DNA from: Pseudomonas sp. GL-B-19
GTDB taxonomy: Bacteria; Pseudomonadota; Gammaproteobacteria; Pseudomonadales; Pseudomonadaceae
Assembly: GCF_019956415.1 (NCBI RefSeq)
Contig: NZ_JAHBDK010000031.1
Location: forward strand, 186,001 to 250,000
Reading direction: 5' to 3'
DNA: 64,000 bases
Under the pieces are notes generated by a model, which did not search any database, was not told where the DNA came from, and saw nothing but the letters and a program-made list of their open reading frames with translations. Below, in pieces: positions 1 to 9,210 of this stretch (position 1 is its first letter; every line of letters starts with the position of its first letter). The position numbers and the translations under genes were made by a program.

Positions 1-116
1 TCATCGCCGCCGGCCACCACGCCACCGAGCGTTATGGCGTACAGGCGCTGGGCGATTATCTGGCGCGCCGGTTTGCCCTCGAACACATCTTCATCGATTG
101 CCCGAACCCGATCTGA
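1..116 (+). CDS. Nif3-like dinuclear metal-centre protein, C-terminal end (partial)
   Basis: An open frame enters from the left edge and stops with TGA at 114-116. The visible 37 residues include GHHATERYG and end in IDCPNP-I, which resembles the C-terminus of the Nif3/YbgI (GTP cyclohydrolase I type 2-like) family; the His-rich GHHATE stretch belongs to the dinuclear metal site in that family. Such a gene precedes cysD in other pseudomonads, as I recall, which supports the call. The true biochemical role of the family is unsettled. Only the last part of the gene is in the window. Confidence 0.7.
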   Translation, partial: IAAGHHATERYGVQALGDYLARRFALEHIFIDCPNPI

Positions 117-131
117 TGACCGACCTCCCTT

Positions 132-197
132 GTAGGAGCAAGGCTTGCCCGCGATAGCGATCTCAAGGATGCCATCGCGGGCAAGCCTTGCTCCTAT
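132..197. repeat. REP/REPIN inverted repeat
   Basis: The left arm GTAGGAGCAAGGCTTGCC(C)GCGAT is matched by an inverted copy ending GCAAGCCTTGCTCCTA, with a short spacer between. This is the standard Pseudomonas REP pair arrangement (REPIN), placed between two genes transcribed in the same direction. It can form a strong stem in RNA. Confidence 0.85.
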
Positions 198-228
198 GGG
201 GGATAGCCATTCAACGGCCCAAACGAGG

Positions 229-246
229 GGGTATATTCATATACCC
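229..246. promoter_or_regulatory. Palindrome upstream of cysD, possible CysB/promoter element
   Basis: GGGTATA and TATACCC flank a TTCA spacer, giving a perfect 7-bp inverted repeat about 100 bases before the cysD start. Sulfate-assimilation operons are normally activated by CysB, whose sites are AT-rich and poorly conserved. Assignment to CysB is inference from position only. Confidence 0.35.
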
Positions 247-349
247 TTTCGATCTAGCTGGCGTCCTGATTAGAAGAGGTCGCTGTGCTAGGATTCCTCG
301 CTCGAACACGGCCCGCTGGCCGTCCATAAGATCGTTTTCGTGAGTAGCC

Positions 350-1267
350 ATGGTCGACAAACTGACGCATCTGAAACAGCTGGAGGCCGAAAGCATCCAC
401 ATCATCCGCGAGGTCGCCGCCGAGTTCGATAACCCGGTGATGCTGTACTCCGTCGGTAAAGACTCCGCCGTGATGCTGCACCTTGCGCGCAAGGCATTCT
501 TCCCGGGCAAACTTCCGTTTCCGGTGATGCACGTCGACACCCAGTGGAAGTTCAAGGAAATGTACGCGTTCCGCGACCGCATGGTTGAAGAACTCGGCCT
601 TGACCTGCTGGTGCACGTCAACCCTGACGGGGTTGCGCAGGGCATCAACCCGCTGACCCACGGCAGTGCCAAGCACACCGACATCATGAAAACCGAAGGT
701 CTCAAGCAGGCCCTCGACAAGTACGGTTTCGATGCCGCTTTCGGTGGTGCCCGTCGTGACGAAGAGAAATCCCGTGCCAAAGAGCGCGTGTATTCCTTCC
801 GCGACACCAAGCACCGCTGGGACCCGAAAAACCAGCGTCCGGAGCTGTGGAACGTCTACAACGGCAACGTCAACAAGGGCGAATCGATCCGCGTGTTCCC
901 GTTGTCGAACTGGACCGAACTGGACATCTGGCAGTACATCTACCTCGAAGGCATCCCGATTGTGCCGCTGTATTTCGCCGCCGAGCGCGACGTTATCGAG
1001 ATGAACGGCACCTGGATCATGATCGACGACGAACGCCTGCTCAATCACCTGAGCGATGAAGACAAGGCGCGCATCGTCAAGAAGAAGGTCCGTTTCCGTA
1101 CGCTCGGCGACTACCCGCTGACCGGTGCGGTCGAGTCCGAGGCGACCAGCCTGACCGACATCATTCAGGAAATGCTCCTGACGCGAACTTCCGAACGCCA
1201 GGGCCGGGTCATCGACCACGATGGCGCAGGCTCGATGGAAGAAAAGAAACGTCAGGGTTATTTCTAA
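350..1267 (+). CDS. cysD: Sulfate adenylyltransferase subunit 2
   Basis: This is the small subunit of ATP sulfurylase, which adenylates sulfate to APS in the cytoplasm together with CysN at the entry to assimilatory sulfate reduction. The 305-residue protein has the expected length. The PP-loop SVGKDS lies at residues 34-39 and binds the ATP pyrophosphate, as in the ATP-PPase/PAPS-reductase-like superfamily. The ATG at 350 gives the family N-terminus [12 protein letters not shown]. The gene ends nine bases before cysNC, so both are one operon. A palindrome and a REPIN lie upstream. Confidence 0.97.
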   Translation: MVDKLTHLKQLEAESIHIIREVAAEFDNPVMLYSVGKDSAVMLHLARKAFFPGKLPFPVMHVDTQWKFKEMYAFRDRMVEELGLDLLVHVNPDGVAQGINPLTHGSAKHTDIMKTEGLKQALDKYGFDAAFGGARRDEEKSRAKERVYSFRDTKHRWDPKNQRPELWNVYNGNVNKGESIRVFPLSNWTELDIWQYIYLEGIPIVPLYFAAERDVIEMNGTWIMIDDERLLNHLSDEDKARIVKKKVRFRTLGDYPLTGAVESEATSLTDIIQEMLLTRTSERQGRVIDHDGAGSMEEKKRQGYF

Positions 1268-1276
1268 GGGGTTGTC

Positions 1277-3175
1277 ATGTCGCACGTATCTGATTTGATC
1301 AGCGAGGACATCCTCGCCTACCTGGGCCAGCACGAACGCAAGGAAATGCTGCGCTTTCTGACCTGTGGCAACGTCGATGACGGCAAGAGCACCCTGATCG
1401 GGCGCCTGCTGCACGACTCCAAGATGATCTACGAAGATCACCTGGAAGCCATTACCCGCGACTCGAAAAAAGTCGGCACCACCGGCGATGACATCGACCT
1501 GGCCTTGCTGGTCGACGGCCTGCAGGCCGAGCGTGAGCAGGGCATCACCATCGATGTCGCTTACCGTTACTTCTCCACCGCCAAACGCAAATTCATCATC
1601 GCCGACACCCCCGGCCATGAGCAGTACACCCGCAACATGGCAACCGGTGCGTCCACCTGTGACCTGGCGATCATCCTGGTCGACGCCCGTTACGGCGTGC
1701 AGACCCAGACCCGTCGCCACAGCTTTATTGCTTCGTTGCTGGGCATCAAACACATCGTGGTTGCCATCAACAAGATGGACCTCAATGGCTTCGACGAAAA
1801 AGTCTTCGAGTCGATCAAGGCCGATTACCTGAAGTTCGCCGAAGGCATCGCCTTCAAGCCGACCACCATGGCCTTCGTGCCGATGTCGGCGCTCAAGGGC
1901 GACAACGTGGTGAACAAGTCCGAGCGCTCGCCGTGGTACACCGGCCAGTCGTTGATGGAAATTCTTGAAACCGTCGAAATCGCCAGCGACCGCAACTACA
2001 CCGACCTGCGTTTCCCGGTGCAGTACGTCAACCGTCCGAACCTGAACTTCCGTGGCTTTGCAGGCACCCTGGCCAGCGGCGTCGTGCACAAGGGCGACGA
2101 AGTCGTTGTGCTGCCGTCGGGCAAGAGCAGCCGCGTGAAATCCATCGTCACCTTCGAAGGTGAGCTGGAGCATGCAGGTCCGGGTCAGGCAGTGACACTG
2201 ACCATGGAAGACGAAATCGACATCTCCCGCGGCGATCTGTTGGTGCACGCCGACAACCAGCCGCAAGTGACTGACGCCTTCGACGCCATGCTGGTGTGGA
2301 TGGCCGAAGAACCGATGCTACCGGGCAAGAAATACGACATCAAACGCGCCACGACGTACGTGCCGGGTTCGATCACCAGCATCGTCAACCGCGTTGACGT
2401 GAACACCCTGGAAGAAGGTCCGGCCAGCGCCTTGCAGCTGAACGAGATCGGTCGGGTCAAGATCAGCCTCGATGCGGCCATCGCGCTGGACGGTTACGCG
2501 AGTAACCGCACCACCGGTTCGTTCATCGTCATTGATCGTTTGACCAATGGCACCGTCGCCGCCGGGATGATCATCGCTCAGCCAGTGGCGCATGGCAGCA
2601 GCACGCACCATGGCAAACTCGCTCACGTCGCCACCGAAGAACGCGCGCAGCGCTTCGGCCAGCAACCGGCCACCGTGTTGTTCAGCGGCCTGTCGGGCGC
2701 TGGCAAAAGCACCCTGGCTTACGCGGTTGAACGCAAACTGTTCGACATGGGCCGTGCGGTGTTTGTGCTGGATGGTCAGAACCTGCGTCATGACCTGAAC
2801 AAAGGTCTGCCACAGGATCGCGCCGGGCGTACCGAGAACTGGCGTCGTGCGGCGCACGTTGCGCGTCAGTTCAACGAAGCCGGTCTGTTGACCCTGGCTG
2901 CATTCGTTGCGCCAAATGCTGAAGGTCGTGAGCAGGCCAGGGAGCTGATCGGCAAGGAGCGTTTGCTGACTGTTTACGTCCAGGCCTCGCCGACCGTTTG
3001 TGCTGAACGTGATCCGCAAGGGTTGTACGCCGCTGGTGGCGACAACATCCCGGGCGACTCCTTCCCGTACGACGTGCCGCTGGACGCTGACCTTGTGGTC
3101 GACACCCAATCGCTGTCGCTGGAAGAAAGCGTCAAGCAGGTGCTGGATCTGCTGCGTAGTCGCGGCGCGATCTAA
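1277..3175 (+). CDS. cysNC: Bifunctional sulfate adenylyltransferase subunit 1 / adenylylsulfate kinase
   Basis: A 632-residue fusion of the GTPase subunit of ATP sulfurylase (CysN) with APS kinase (CysC). The GTPase part has GNVDDGKST at 31-39, DTPGH at 110-114 and NKMD at 165-168, followed by EF-Tu-like beta-barrel domains. The kinase part begins around residue 455 and has its own P-loop GLSGAGKS at 471-478. GTP hydrolysis drives APS synthesis; the kinase makes PAPS. The CysN-CysC fusion is common in Pseudomonas. It follows cysD closely and is closed by a strong terminator at 3190-3230. Confidence 0.97.
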   Translation: MSHVSDLISEDILAYLGQHERKEMLRFLTCGNVDDGKSTLIGRLLHDSKMIYEDHLEAITRDSKKVGTTGDDIDLALLVDGLQAEREQGITIDVAYRYFSTAKRKFIIADTPGHEQYTRNMATGASTCDLAIILVDARYGVQTQTRRHSFIASLLGIKHIVVAINKMDLNGFDEKVFESIKADYLKFAEGIAFKPTTMAFVPMSALKGDNVVNKSERSPWYTGQSLMEILETVEIASDRNYTDLRFPVQYVNRPNLNFRGFAGTLASGVVHKGDEVVVLPSGKSSRVKSIVTFEGELEHAGPGQAVTLTMEDEIDISRGDLLVHADNQPQVTDAFDAMLVWMAEEPMLPGKKYDIKRATTYVPGSITSIVNRVDVNTLEEGPASALQLNEIGRVKISLDAAIALDGYASNRTTGSFIVIDRLTNGTVAAGMIIAQPVAHGSSTHHGKLAHVATEERAQRFGQQPATVLFSGLSGAGKSTLAYAVERKLFDMGRAVFVLDGQNLRHDLNKGLPQDRAGRTENWRRAAHVARQFNEAGLLTLAAFVAPNAEGREQARELIGKERLLTVYVQASPTVCAERDPQGLYAAGGDNIPGDSFPYDVPLDADLVVDTQSLSLEESVKQVLDLLRSRGAI

Positions 3176-3189
3176 GCGTTAGCCGGTCA

Positions 3190-3230
3190 TAAAAAACCCG
3201 CCGATGAGTGATCATCGGCGGTTTTTTTTG
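3190..3230 (+). terminator. Rho-independent terminator of cysD-cysNC
   Basis: The hairpin CCGCCGATGA...TCATCGGCGG has a run of A before it and eight T after it, fifteen bases past the cysNC stop. The A and T flanks would allow function in both directions. Confidence 0.9.
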
Positions 3231-3246
3231 TGCCCTTGGAATCGTT

Positions 3247-3311
3247 TTCGCTGGCAAGCCAGCTCCTACAGTTGAGCGTATTTCCCTTGTAGGAGCTGGC
3301 TTGCCAGCGAA
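3247..3311. repeat. REPIN, perfect 24-bp inverted repeat
   Basis: TTCGCTGGCAAGCCAGCTCC and its exact reverse complement (24 bp arms in all) flank a spacer of 17 bases. It lies between the converging cysNC and acyltransferase genes. Confidence 0.85.
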
Positions 3312-3329
3312 GAGGCCCGAACAGGCACT

Positions 3330-4235
3330 CTATTGCTTAGGTGGATACTCGCGATGCATCTGCTCCAGCAACGCATCCTTGTCCAGCCACAACTGGTTGA
3401 TCCACCCCTGAAACTGCAATCGATACTCCCCATCCTGGTCGTAGTTCTTGCCTATAAACTGCGGCGGAATCTTCAGTTCCTGAAAATGCACGACAACATC
3501 CTTCACATTCCCGCAGAGCAAATCCCAATACCCCGGACGCCCGCCCGGATAGTGAATCGTTACGTTGACGATGGACTCCAGCTGCTCACCCATCGCATCC
3601 AGCACAAACGCAATGCCGCCAGCCTTGGGTTTGAGCAAATACTTGAACGGTGATTTCTGCTGCGCATGTTTGCCTTCGGTGAAGCGGGTGCCCTCAACGA
3701 AGTTGAAAATCCCCACCGGGTTGTTGCGAAACTTTGCGCAGGTCTTGCGGGTGGTTTCCAGGTCTTTGCCTTTTTTCTCCGGGTGCTTTTCCAGATACGC
3801 CTTGGAGTAGCGCTTCATGAACGGAAAGCCCAGCGTCCACCACGCCAGACCAATCACCGGCACCCAGATCAGTTCTTGCTTGAGGAAAAACTTCAGCGGC
3901 TGGATGCGTCGGTTGAGCACGTATTGCAGCACCATGATGTCGACCCAGCTCTGGTGGTTGCTGGTGATCAGGTACGAGTGCTGATAGTCCAGACCTTCCA
4001 GGCCGCTGAGGTGCCAGCGGGTGCGGCAAACCAGGTTCATCCAGGCTTTGTTGTTGCTGATCCAGGCCTCATGGGTGTGGTTCATCAGCCAGAGTGTGAA
4101 GCGTTGGGTAATGGCGAACGGCAGCGCCTTGAAAATCGCCACGCAGAACAGAAACGAGCACAGCACAATGGTATTGAGGACCAGCAACAACGATGCAATC
4201 ACGCCGCGCGCGGCGGCAGGCAGGAGATCCAGCAT
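3330..4235 (-). CDS. Membrane-bound acyltransferase (PlsC/YihG family)
   Basis: A 301-residue protein of the lysophosphatidic-acid acyltransferase superfamily. An N-terminal hydrophobic segment (about 10-40) would anchor it in the inner membrane. The catalytic HX4D motif is NHQSWVD at 93-99 and the acceptor-binding block is FVEGTRF at 179-185. The long lysine-rich insert between them resembles YihG-type proteins rather than short PlsC. It likely acylates the sn-2 position of lysophospholipids; the exact substrate is not visible. Its start codon lies directly against the stop of pta, so the two are co-transcribed. Confidence 0.85.
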   Translation of the reverse strand: MLDLLPAAARGVIASLLLVLNTIVLCSFLFCVAIFKALPFAITQRFTLWLMNHTHEAWISNNKAWMNLVCRTRWHLSGLEGLDYQHSYLITSNHQSWVDIMVLQYVLNRRIQPLKFFLKQELIWVPVIGLAWWTLGFPFMKRYSKAYLEKHPEKKGKDLETTRKTCAKFRNNPVGIFNFVEGTRFTEGKHAQQKSPFKYLLKPKAGGIAFVLDAMGEQLESIVNVTIHYPGGRPGYWDLLCGNVKDVVVHFQELKIPPQFIGKNYDQDGEYRLQFQGWINQLWLDKDALLEQMHREYPPKQ

Positions 4236-6335
4236 TTAAACATCCATAGGTCGGTTGGCTGCCTGGATCGCGGTCAATGCGATCGTGTAGACGATGTCAT
4301 CGACTTGCGCACCGCGCGGCAAGTCGTTCACCGGTTTGCGCAGGCCTTGCAGCATCGGGCCGAGGCTCACGCAATCGGCACTGCGCTGCACGGCTTTGTG
4401 GGTGGTATTGCCGGTGTTCAGATCGGGGAACACGAACACCGTGGCGCGACCGGCGACCTGGCTGTTGGGTGCCAATTGCCGGGCCACGGTTTCGTTGGCA
4501 GCGGCGTCGTATTGCAACGGGCCGTCAATCAACAGCGAGTTTTGCTGTTCGTGGGCGAGCAACGTTGCTTCGCGCACTTTCTCGACTTCTTCGCCACTGG
4601 CGGACTCACCGCTGGAATAGCTGATCATCGCCACACGCGGGGTGATGCCGAACGCGGCGGCCGAGTCGGCGCTTTGCAGGGCGATTTCGGCCAGTTCGCT
4701 GGCACTCGGATGCGGGTTCATCACGCAGTCGCCGTAGACCAGTACTTCTTCCGGAAACAGCATGAAGAACACGGACGACACCAGGGTGCAGCCCGGCGCG
4801 GTCTTGATCAATTGCAGGGCCGGGCGAATGGTGTTGGCGGTGGAGTGAATGACGCCGGACACGAGGCCGTCGACTTCATCCAGCGCCAGCATCATGGTGC
4901 CGATCACCACGGTGTCTTCCAGTTGCTGCTCAGCCATTGGCGCGTTGAGGCTTTTGCTCTTGCGTAGCGCAACCATCGGCTCTACGTAGCGTTCGCGGAC
5001 CAAGTCCGGGTCAAGAATCTCCAGCCCCGGTGGCAACTCGATACCCTGAGCGCGAGCCACGGCTTCGACGTCCGCCGGTTTGGCCAGCAGCACGCAACGG
5101 GCAATGCCACGCGCCTGACAAATCGCCGCCGCTTGCACGGTCAGCGGCTCGCTGCCTTCTGGCAGCACAATGCGTTTGTTGGCCGCCTGGGCGCGCTGGA
5201 TCAATTGGTAGCGGAATACGGCGGGCGACAGGCGCATCTCACGCGGGGTGCCGCAGCGCTGGTGCAGCCAGTTGGCATCGAGGTGGCTGGCGACGAAATC
5301 GGTGATGATCTCCGCGCGTTCGCGGTCGTCGATCGGGATTTCCTTGTTCAAACCGTTCAACTGATTGGCGGTGTCGTAGGAGCCGGTGCTCACCGACAGC
5401 ACCGGCAAACCCGCCTGCAACGCGCCACGGCACAGGTCCATGATGCGCGGGTCGGGCAGGGTGTCGCTGGTCAGCAGCAGCCCGGCCAGGGGTACGCCGT
5501 TCATGGCGGCGAGGCTGACGGCGAGGATGATGTCGTCGCGATCACCGGGCGTCACCACCAGCACGCCGGGCTTGAGCAGCTCCACGGTGTTACGCATGGT
5601 GCGGGCGCATATGATGATGTTGGTCATGCGCCGGGTTTCGTAATCTCCGGCATTAAGGATTTGTGCGCCCATCAAATCCGCAACATCGCGAGTGCGCGGG
5701 GCGTTCAATTCCGGCCGGAACGGAATGCAGCCCAGCAGTCGGAAATCACCGCTGCGCAGCAATGGCGAGTGTTCCTTCAAGCGCGTGGCGAAGACGTCCA
5801 TGCTTTCGTCGGTCTTGACCTTGTTAAGGATCACGCCGAGGACTTTCGGGTCTTTCGGCCCGCCGAACAATTGCGCCTGCAATTCCACGCGACCGGAGAG
5901 TTCGGTCAGGGCTTCGCTTTCCGGTGCGGAGACCAGAATCACGTCGGCATCCAGGCTCTTGGCCAAATGCAGATTGACCCGCGCGGCGTAGCTGGCGCTG
6001 CGGGTCGGGACCATGCCTTCGACGACCAGCACATCCTTGCCGACGGCGGCTTGCTGATAAAGCGTGATGATTTCTTCGAGCAGCTCATCCAGCTGACCAT
6101 CGCCGAGCATGCGCTCGACATGTGCCAGGCCCAGCGGCTGAGGCGGCTTCAAGCCGTGGGTGCGGGCCACCAGTTCGGTGGAGCGTTCCGGTCCGGTGTC
6201 ACCCGGATGTGGCTGGGCAATCGGTTTGAAAAAACCGACCTTGAGGCCTGCACGCTCAAGCGTGCGTACCAGCCCGAGGCTGATGGAGGTCAGACCCACA
6301 CCAAAGTCGGTGGGTGCAATAAAAAAAGTTTGCAT
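4236..6335 (-). CDS. pta: Phosphate acetyltransferase
   Basis: A 699-residue, long-form Pta. The N-terminal part (1-220) is a BioD-like P-loop-derived domain beginning MQTFFIAPTDFGVG, the middle is a DRTGG domain, and the last 330 residues are the catalytic PTA domain ending near LPRGAQVDDIVYTIA. It interconverts acetyl-CoA and acetyl-phosphate in the cytoplasm. The usual partner ackA is not beside it here: upstream lies DUF3565 and then the divergent slyD-like gene. The downstream acyltransferase starts immediately after the stop. Confidence 0.95.
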   Translation of the reverse strand: MQTFFIAPTDFGVGLTSISLGLVRTLERAGLKVGFFKPIAQPHPGDTGPERSTELVARTHGLKPPQPLGLAHVERMLGDGQLDELLEEIITLYQQAAVGKDVLVVEGMVPTRSASYAARVNLHLAKSLDADVILVSAPESEALTELSGRVELQAQLFGGPKDPKVLGVILNKVKTDESMDVFATRLKEHSPLLRSGDFRLLGCIPFRPELNAPRTRDVADLMGAQILNAGDYETRRMTNIIICARTMRNTVELLKPGVLVVTPGDRDDIILAVSLAAMNGVPLAGLLLTSDTLPDPRIMDLCRGALQAGLPVLSVSTGSYDTANQLNGLNKEIPIDDRERAEIITDFVASHLDANWLHQRCGTPREMRLSPAVFRYQLIQRAQAANKRIVLPEGSEPLTVQAAAICQARGIARCVLLAKPADVEAVARAQGIELPPGLEILDPDLVRERYVEPMVALRKSKSLNAPMAEQQLEDTVVIGTMMLALDEVDGLVSGVIHSTANTIRPALQLIKTAPGCTLVSSVFFMLFPEEVLVYGDCVMNPHPSASELAEIALQSADSAAAFGITPRVAMISYSSGESASGEEVEKVREATLLAHEQQNSLLIDGPLQYDAAANETVARQLAPNSQVAGRATVFVFPDLNTGNTTHKAVQRSADCVSLGPMLQGLRKPVNDLPRGAQVDDIVYTIALTAIQAANRPMDV

Positions 6336-6395
6336 GCGGATTCTCTAAAGGTGCATGGCAATGGTGACGATCTATGTCTGGTCGTCTACCGAAAT

Positions 6396-6704
6396 TCAGT
6401 CGTCAAGGTTATCGCTAACCGGGCCTTGTGCGCACCAACCGCATTCAAAGGGCTGGCCTATTTTTTCAATACGTTGCGCGGGGTCCAGGACCCAGGCGCG
6501 CGATTGCCACGGTGGCTGGTGGCGCAGGTGCTGGGTGTGGCCGCAGGAAAGCTCGGCCACCCAATGCCCGTCCTCATCCTGATGGAATCCGGTGACCGTT
6601 ACGCCAGGCGCCTCGAACCTTCTGTCCGGGTTGTGTTCGCTTTCGGACGATTGCTTCGCTAAACTTGGCCTTTCTTCACTCTTATGCAAAAGGTCTCGCC
6701 CCAT
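6396..6704 (-). CDS. DUF3565 domain protein
   Basis: About 102 residues. The conserved C-terminal part has GFHQDEDGHWVAELSCGH, HLRHQPPW and a CGWC pair, with cysteines and histidines suggesting a small zinc-binding fold; no function is known for DUF3565. The start is uncertain. An ATG at 6702-6704 overlaps the ATG of the divergent slyD-like gene (6703-6705), and an in-frame TTG a few codons inside is an alternative. It lies upstream of pta in the same direction with a gap of 60 bases. Confidence 0.7.
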   Translation of the reverse strand: MGRDLLHKSEERPSLAKQSSESEHNPDRRFEAPGVTVTGFHQDEDGHWVAELSCGHTQHLRHQPPWQSRAWVLDPAQRIEKIGQPFECGWCAQGPVSDNLDD

Positions 6705-7188
6705 GCTGATCGCCGCCAATAAGGCTGTCTCCATCGACTATACCCTGACCAACGACGCTGGTGAGGTCATCGACAGCTCCGCCGGTGGCGCGCCGCTGGT
6801 CTACCTGCAAGGCGCAGGTAACATCATCCCGGGCCTGGAAAAGGCTCTGGAAGGCAAAACCGTCGGCGACGAGCTGACCGTAGCCGTTGAACCTGAAGAT
6901 GCCTACGGCGAATACGCTGCCGAACTGGTCAGCACCCTGAGCCGCAGCATGTTCGAAGGCGTCGATGAACTGGAAGTGGGCATGCAGTTCCACGCTTCCG
7001 CTCCGGACGGCCAGATGCAGATCGTCACCATTCGCGATCTGGACGGCGACGAAGTCACCGTTGACGGCAACCACCCATTGGCCGGTCAGCGCCTGAATTT
7101 CCAGGTCAAGATCATCGACATCCGTGATGCTAGCCAGGAAGAAATCGCTCATGGTCACGTCCATGGCGAAGGTGGCCATCACCACTGA
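6703..7188 (+). CDS. SlyD-type FKBP peptidyl-prolyl isomerase
   Basis: A 161-residue SlyD-like protein: an FKBP domain with GAGNIIPGLEKALEGK, interrupted by the chaperone insert-in-flap (roughly 70-125), and a short histidine-rich tail ending HGHVHGEGGHHH that would bind nickel or other metals. It catalyses proline cis-trans isomerization and holds unfolded proteins in the cytoplasm. The ATG at 6703 gives the family start MLIAANKAVSIDY; longer in-frame extensions lack similarity. A terminator follows. Confidence 0.92.
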   Translation: MLIAANKAVSIDYTLTNDAGEVIDSSAGGAPLVYLQGAGNIIPGLEKALEGKTVGDELTVAVEPEDAYGEYAAELVSTLSRSMFEGVDELEVGMQFHASAPDGQMQIVTIRDLDGDEVTVDGNHPLAGQRLNFQVKIIDIRDASQEEIAHGHVHGEGGHHH

Positions 7189-7218
7189 TTTTCTGCGCTA
7201 AGCTCAGAGAACTGGAGA

Positions 7219-7239
7219 GGCGCCCGAGGGCGCCTTTTT
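7219..7239 (+). terminator. Rho-independent terminator after the slyD-like gene
   Basis: The hairpin GGCGCCC-GAG-GGCGCC is followed by TTTTT, about 30 bases after the stop codon. Confidence 0.88.
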
Positions 7240-7309
7240 AGTCCGCGGCTGTCCTTGGTGGCATACCAAGTGGCTGTTTCGAGAAGAACACGGGAATTTG
7301 GAGTTCGTC

Positions 7310-7792
7310 ATGAGTGCTTTTCACGACCTTAAGTTGACAGCCTTGGATGGACAGGAACTACCGCTGGCGCCCTTCAAGGGGCAAGTCGTGCTGGTGGTCA
7401 ATGTCGCCTCCAAATGTGGCTTGACCCCACAGTACGCGGCGCTGGAGAACCTTTACCAGCAATACAAAGGTAAAGGTTTCAGCGTGCTGGGCTTGCCTTG
7501 CAACCAGTTTGCCGGGCAGGAGCCAGGTTCCGAGAAAGAGATTCAGGAGTTTTGCAGCCTCAACTATGGCGTGACCTTTCCGTTGTCCAGCAAGCTGGAA
7601 GTCAACGGTCATGAGCGTCATCAGTTGTATCGCCTGCTGGCGGGCGAGGGTGCGGAATTCCCGGGTGACATTACCTGGAACTTCGAAAAATTCCTGCTGG
7701 GCAAGGACGGTCGTGTGCTGGCGCGGTTCTCGCCTCGAACGTCGCCGGATGATCCGACCGTCGTTCATGCCATCGAAAAAGCACTGAGCTGA
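7310..7792 (+). CDS. Glutathione peroxidase (thiol peroxidase family)
   Basis: 160 residues. The peroxidatic cysteine is Cys36 in NVASKCGLTPQY, a Cys rather than Sec enzyme; CNQFAGQEPG and WNFEKF supply the conserved Gln, Asn and Trp of the active site. It reduces hydroperoxides in the cytoplasm; many bacterial members actually use thioredoxin. ATG at 7310 is preferred because GGAG lies six bases upstream; an in-frame TTG at 7298 would overlap that site. trxB lies in the same neighbourhood. Confidence 0.93.
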   Translation: MSAFHDLKLTALDGQELPLAPFKGQVVLVVNVASKCGLTPQYAALENLYQQYKGKGFSVLGLPCNQFAGQEPGSEKEIQEFCSLNYGVTFPLSSKLEVNGHERHQLYRLLAGEGAEFPGDITWNFEKFLLGKDGRVLARFSPRTSPDDPTVVHAIEKALS

Positions 7793-7801
7793 CATCCTCC
7801 T

Positions 7802-7880
7802 TGTAGGAGCTGGCTTGCCAGCGAACGCGGCGTATCTGACACACCGCATCGCCTGATTCGCCAGCAAGCCGGCTCCTACA
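7802..7880. repeat. REPIN
   Basis: TGTAGGAGCTGGCTTGCCAGCGAA is matched by the inverted TTCGCCAGCAAGCCGGCTCC with two or three mismatches across a 32-base spacer. Confidence 0.82.
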
Positions 7881-7987
7881 ATATTTACGAACTTTTAGGC
7901 CTTAATCACTGCAATCAATAGTGCTATTCAATACGCTGCGCTCCCCATATTATCATCGTCATAAAATCATTCCCCGTGGAGCGTCCC

Positions 7988-9091
7988 ATGCCCGTCAAAG
8001 CCCTGTTCAAACCGTTCCATCTCGGCACCCTTGAACTGCCGACCCGTGTCGTCATGGCGCCGATGACCCGTTCGTTTTCGCCGGGTGGCGTGCCCAACTC
8101 CAAAGTGATCGAGTACTACCGTCGTCGCGCTGCTGCCGGTGTGGGTTTGATCATCACCGAAGGCACGACCGTCGGTCACAAGGCCTCGAACGGCTACCCG
8201 AACGTACCGCACTTCTACGGAGAAGCGGCGCTGGCCGGCTGGAAGAAAGTCGTCGACGCCGTACATGCCGAAGGCGGCAAGATCGTTCCACAACTGTGGC
8301 ATGTCGGCAGTGTGCGCCGTATCGGCACCGAACCGGACGCCAGCGTTCCGGGTTACGGCCCGTCGGAAAAATTGAAAGACGGTCAGGTCGTGGTTCACGG
8401 CATGACCAGGCAAGACATCCAGGACGTGATCGCCGCGTTCGCCCAAGCCGCCAAAGATGCCCAGAGCATTGGCATGGACGGCGTGGAAATCCACGGCGCC
8501 CACGGTTATCTGGTCGACCAGTTCTTCTGGGAAGGCAGCAACCAGCGCACCGACGAGTACGGTGGCGATCTGGCGAACCGTTCACGGTTCGCGATCGAGC
8601 TGATTCAAGCCGTGCGCGCGGCGGTCGGCGAAGGTTTCCCGATCATCTTCCGCTTCTCCCAATGGAAGCAGCAGGATTACACCGCGCGTCTGGTGCAAAC
8701 CCCGCAAGCACTGGGTGAATTCCTCAAGCCGTTGTCCGATGCCGGCGTGGACATTTTCCACTGCTCGACACGCCGTTTCTGGGAGCCTGAATTCGACGGC
8801 TCCGAGCTGAATCTGGCGGGCTGGACCCGCAAACTCACTGGCAAACCGACCATCACCGTGGGCAGCGTTGGCCTGGATGGCGAGTTCCTGCAATTCATGG
8901 TCAACACCGACAAGATCGCCCAACCGGCCAGCCTGGAAAAACTGCTGGAGCGTTTGAACAACGAGGAGTTTGACCTGGTGGCTGTGGGTCGTGCGTTGTT
9001 GGTCGATCCGGACTGGGCGCAGAAAGTGCGCGACGGGCGTGAAGAAGACATCCTGCCATTCAGCCGCGAGGCATTGATGAGCTTGGTTTAA
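7988..9091 (+). CDS. NADH:flavin oxidoreductase, Old Yellow Enzyme family
   Basis: 367 residues forming the TIM-barrel FMN-dependent ene-reductase fold. Visible marks are the N-terminal KPFHLGTLELPTRVVMAPMTR, QLWHVG, the His pair in HGAHGYLVDQFF and the adjoining NQRTDEYGG, GKPTITVGSVG and the phosphate-binding VGRALLVDPDW. It reduces activated alkenes with NAD(P)H; the natural substrate cannot be told. ATG at 7988 has GTGGAG just upstream, better than the in-frame GTG at 7976. Confidence 0.92.
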   Translation: MPVKALFKPFHLGTLELPTRVVMAPMTRSFSPGGVPNSKVIEYYRRRAAAGVGLIITEGTTVGHKASNGYPNVPHFYGEAALAGWKKVVDAVHAEGGKIVPQLWHVGSVRRIGTEPDASVPGYGPSEKLKDGQVVVHGMTRQDIQDVIAAFAQAAKDAQSIGMDGVEIHGAHGYLVDQFFWEGSNQRTDEYGGDLANRSRFAIELIQAVRAAVGEGFPIIFRFSQWKQQDYTARLVQTPQALGEFLKPLSDAGVDIFHCSTRRFWEPEFDGSELNLAGWTRKLTGKPTITVGSVGLDGEFLQFMVNTDKIAQPASLEKLLERLNNEEFDLVAVGRALLVDPDWAQKVRDGREEDILPFSREALMSLV

Positions 9092-9110
9092 GCGGCGCCT
9101 GGAAGGGCCT

Positions 9111-9188
9111 CTTCGCGAGCAGGCTCGCTCCCACAGTGGTTCTGTGTCGTTCACAAATCCAATGTGGGAGCGAGCCTGCTCGCGAAGA
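9111..9188. repeat. REPIN
   Basis: CTTCGCGAGCAGGCTCGCTC and its inverted copy GAGCGAGCCTGCTCGCGAAG flank a spacer of about 30 bases, between the converging OYE and glycosyltransferase genes. Confidence 0.85.
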
Positions 9189-9210
9189 CGGACACAATGT
9201 CACCGAAGAG

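Noticed and set aside
254..2266. Long minus-strand open frame opposite cysD-cysNC
   Set aside because: It is the complement of two certain genes with high GC; no family features, so a shadow frame.
5133..6662. Long plus-strand open frame opposite pta
   Set aside because: Shadow of pta in a GC-rich genome; composition unlike a real protein.
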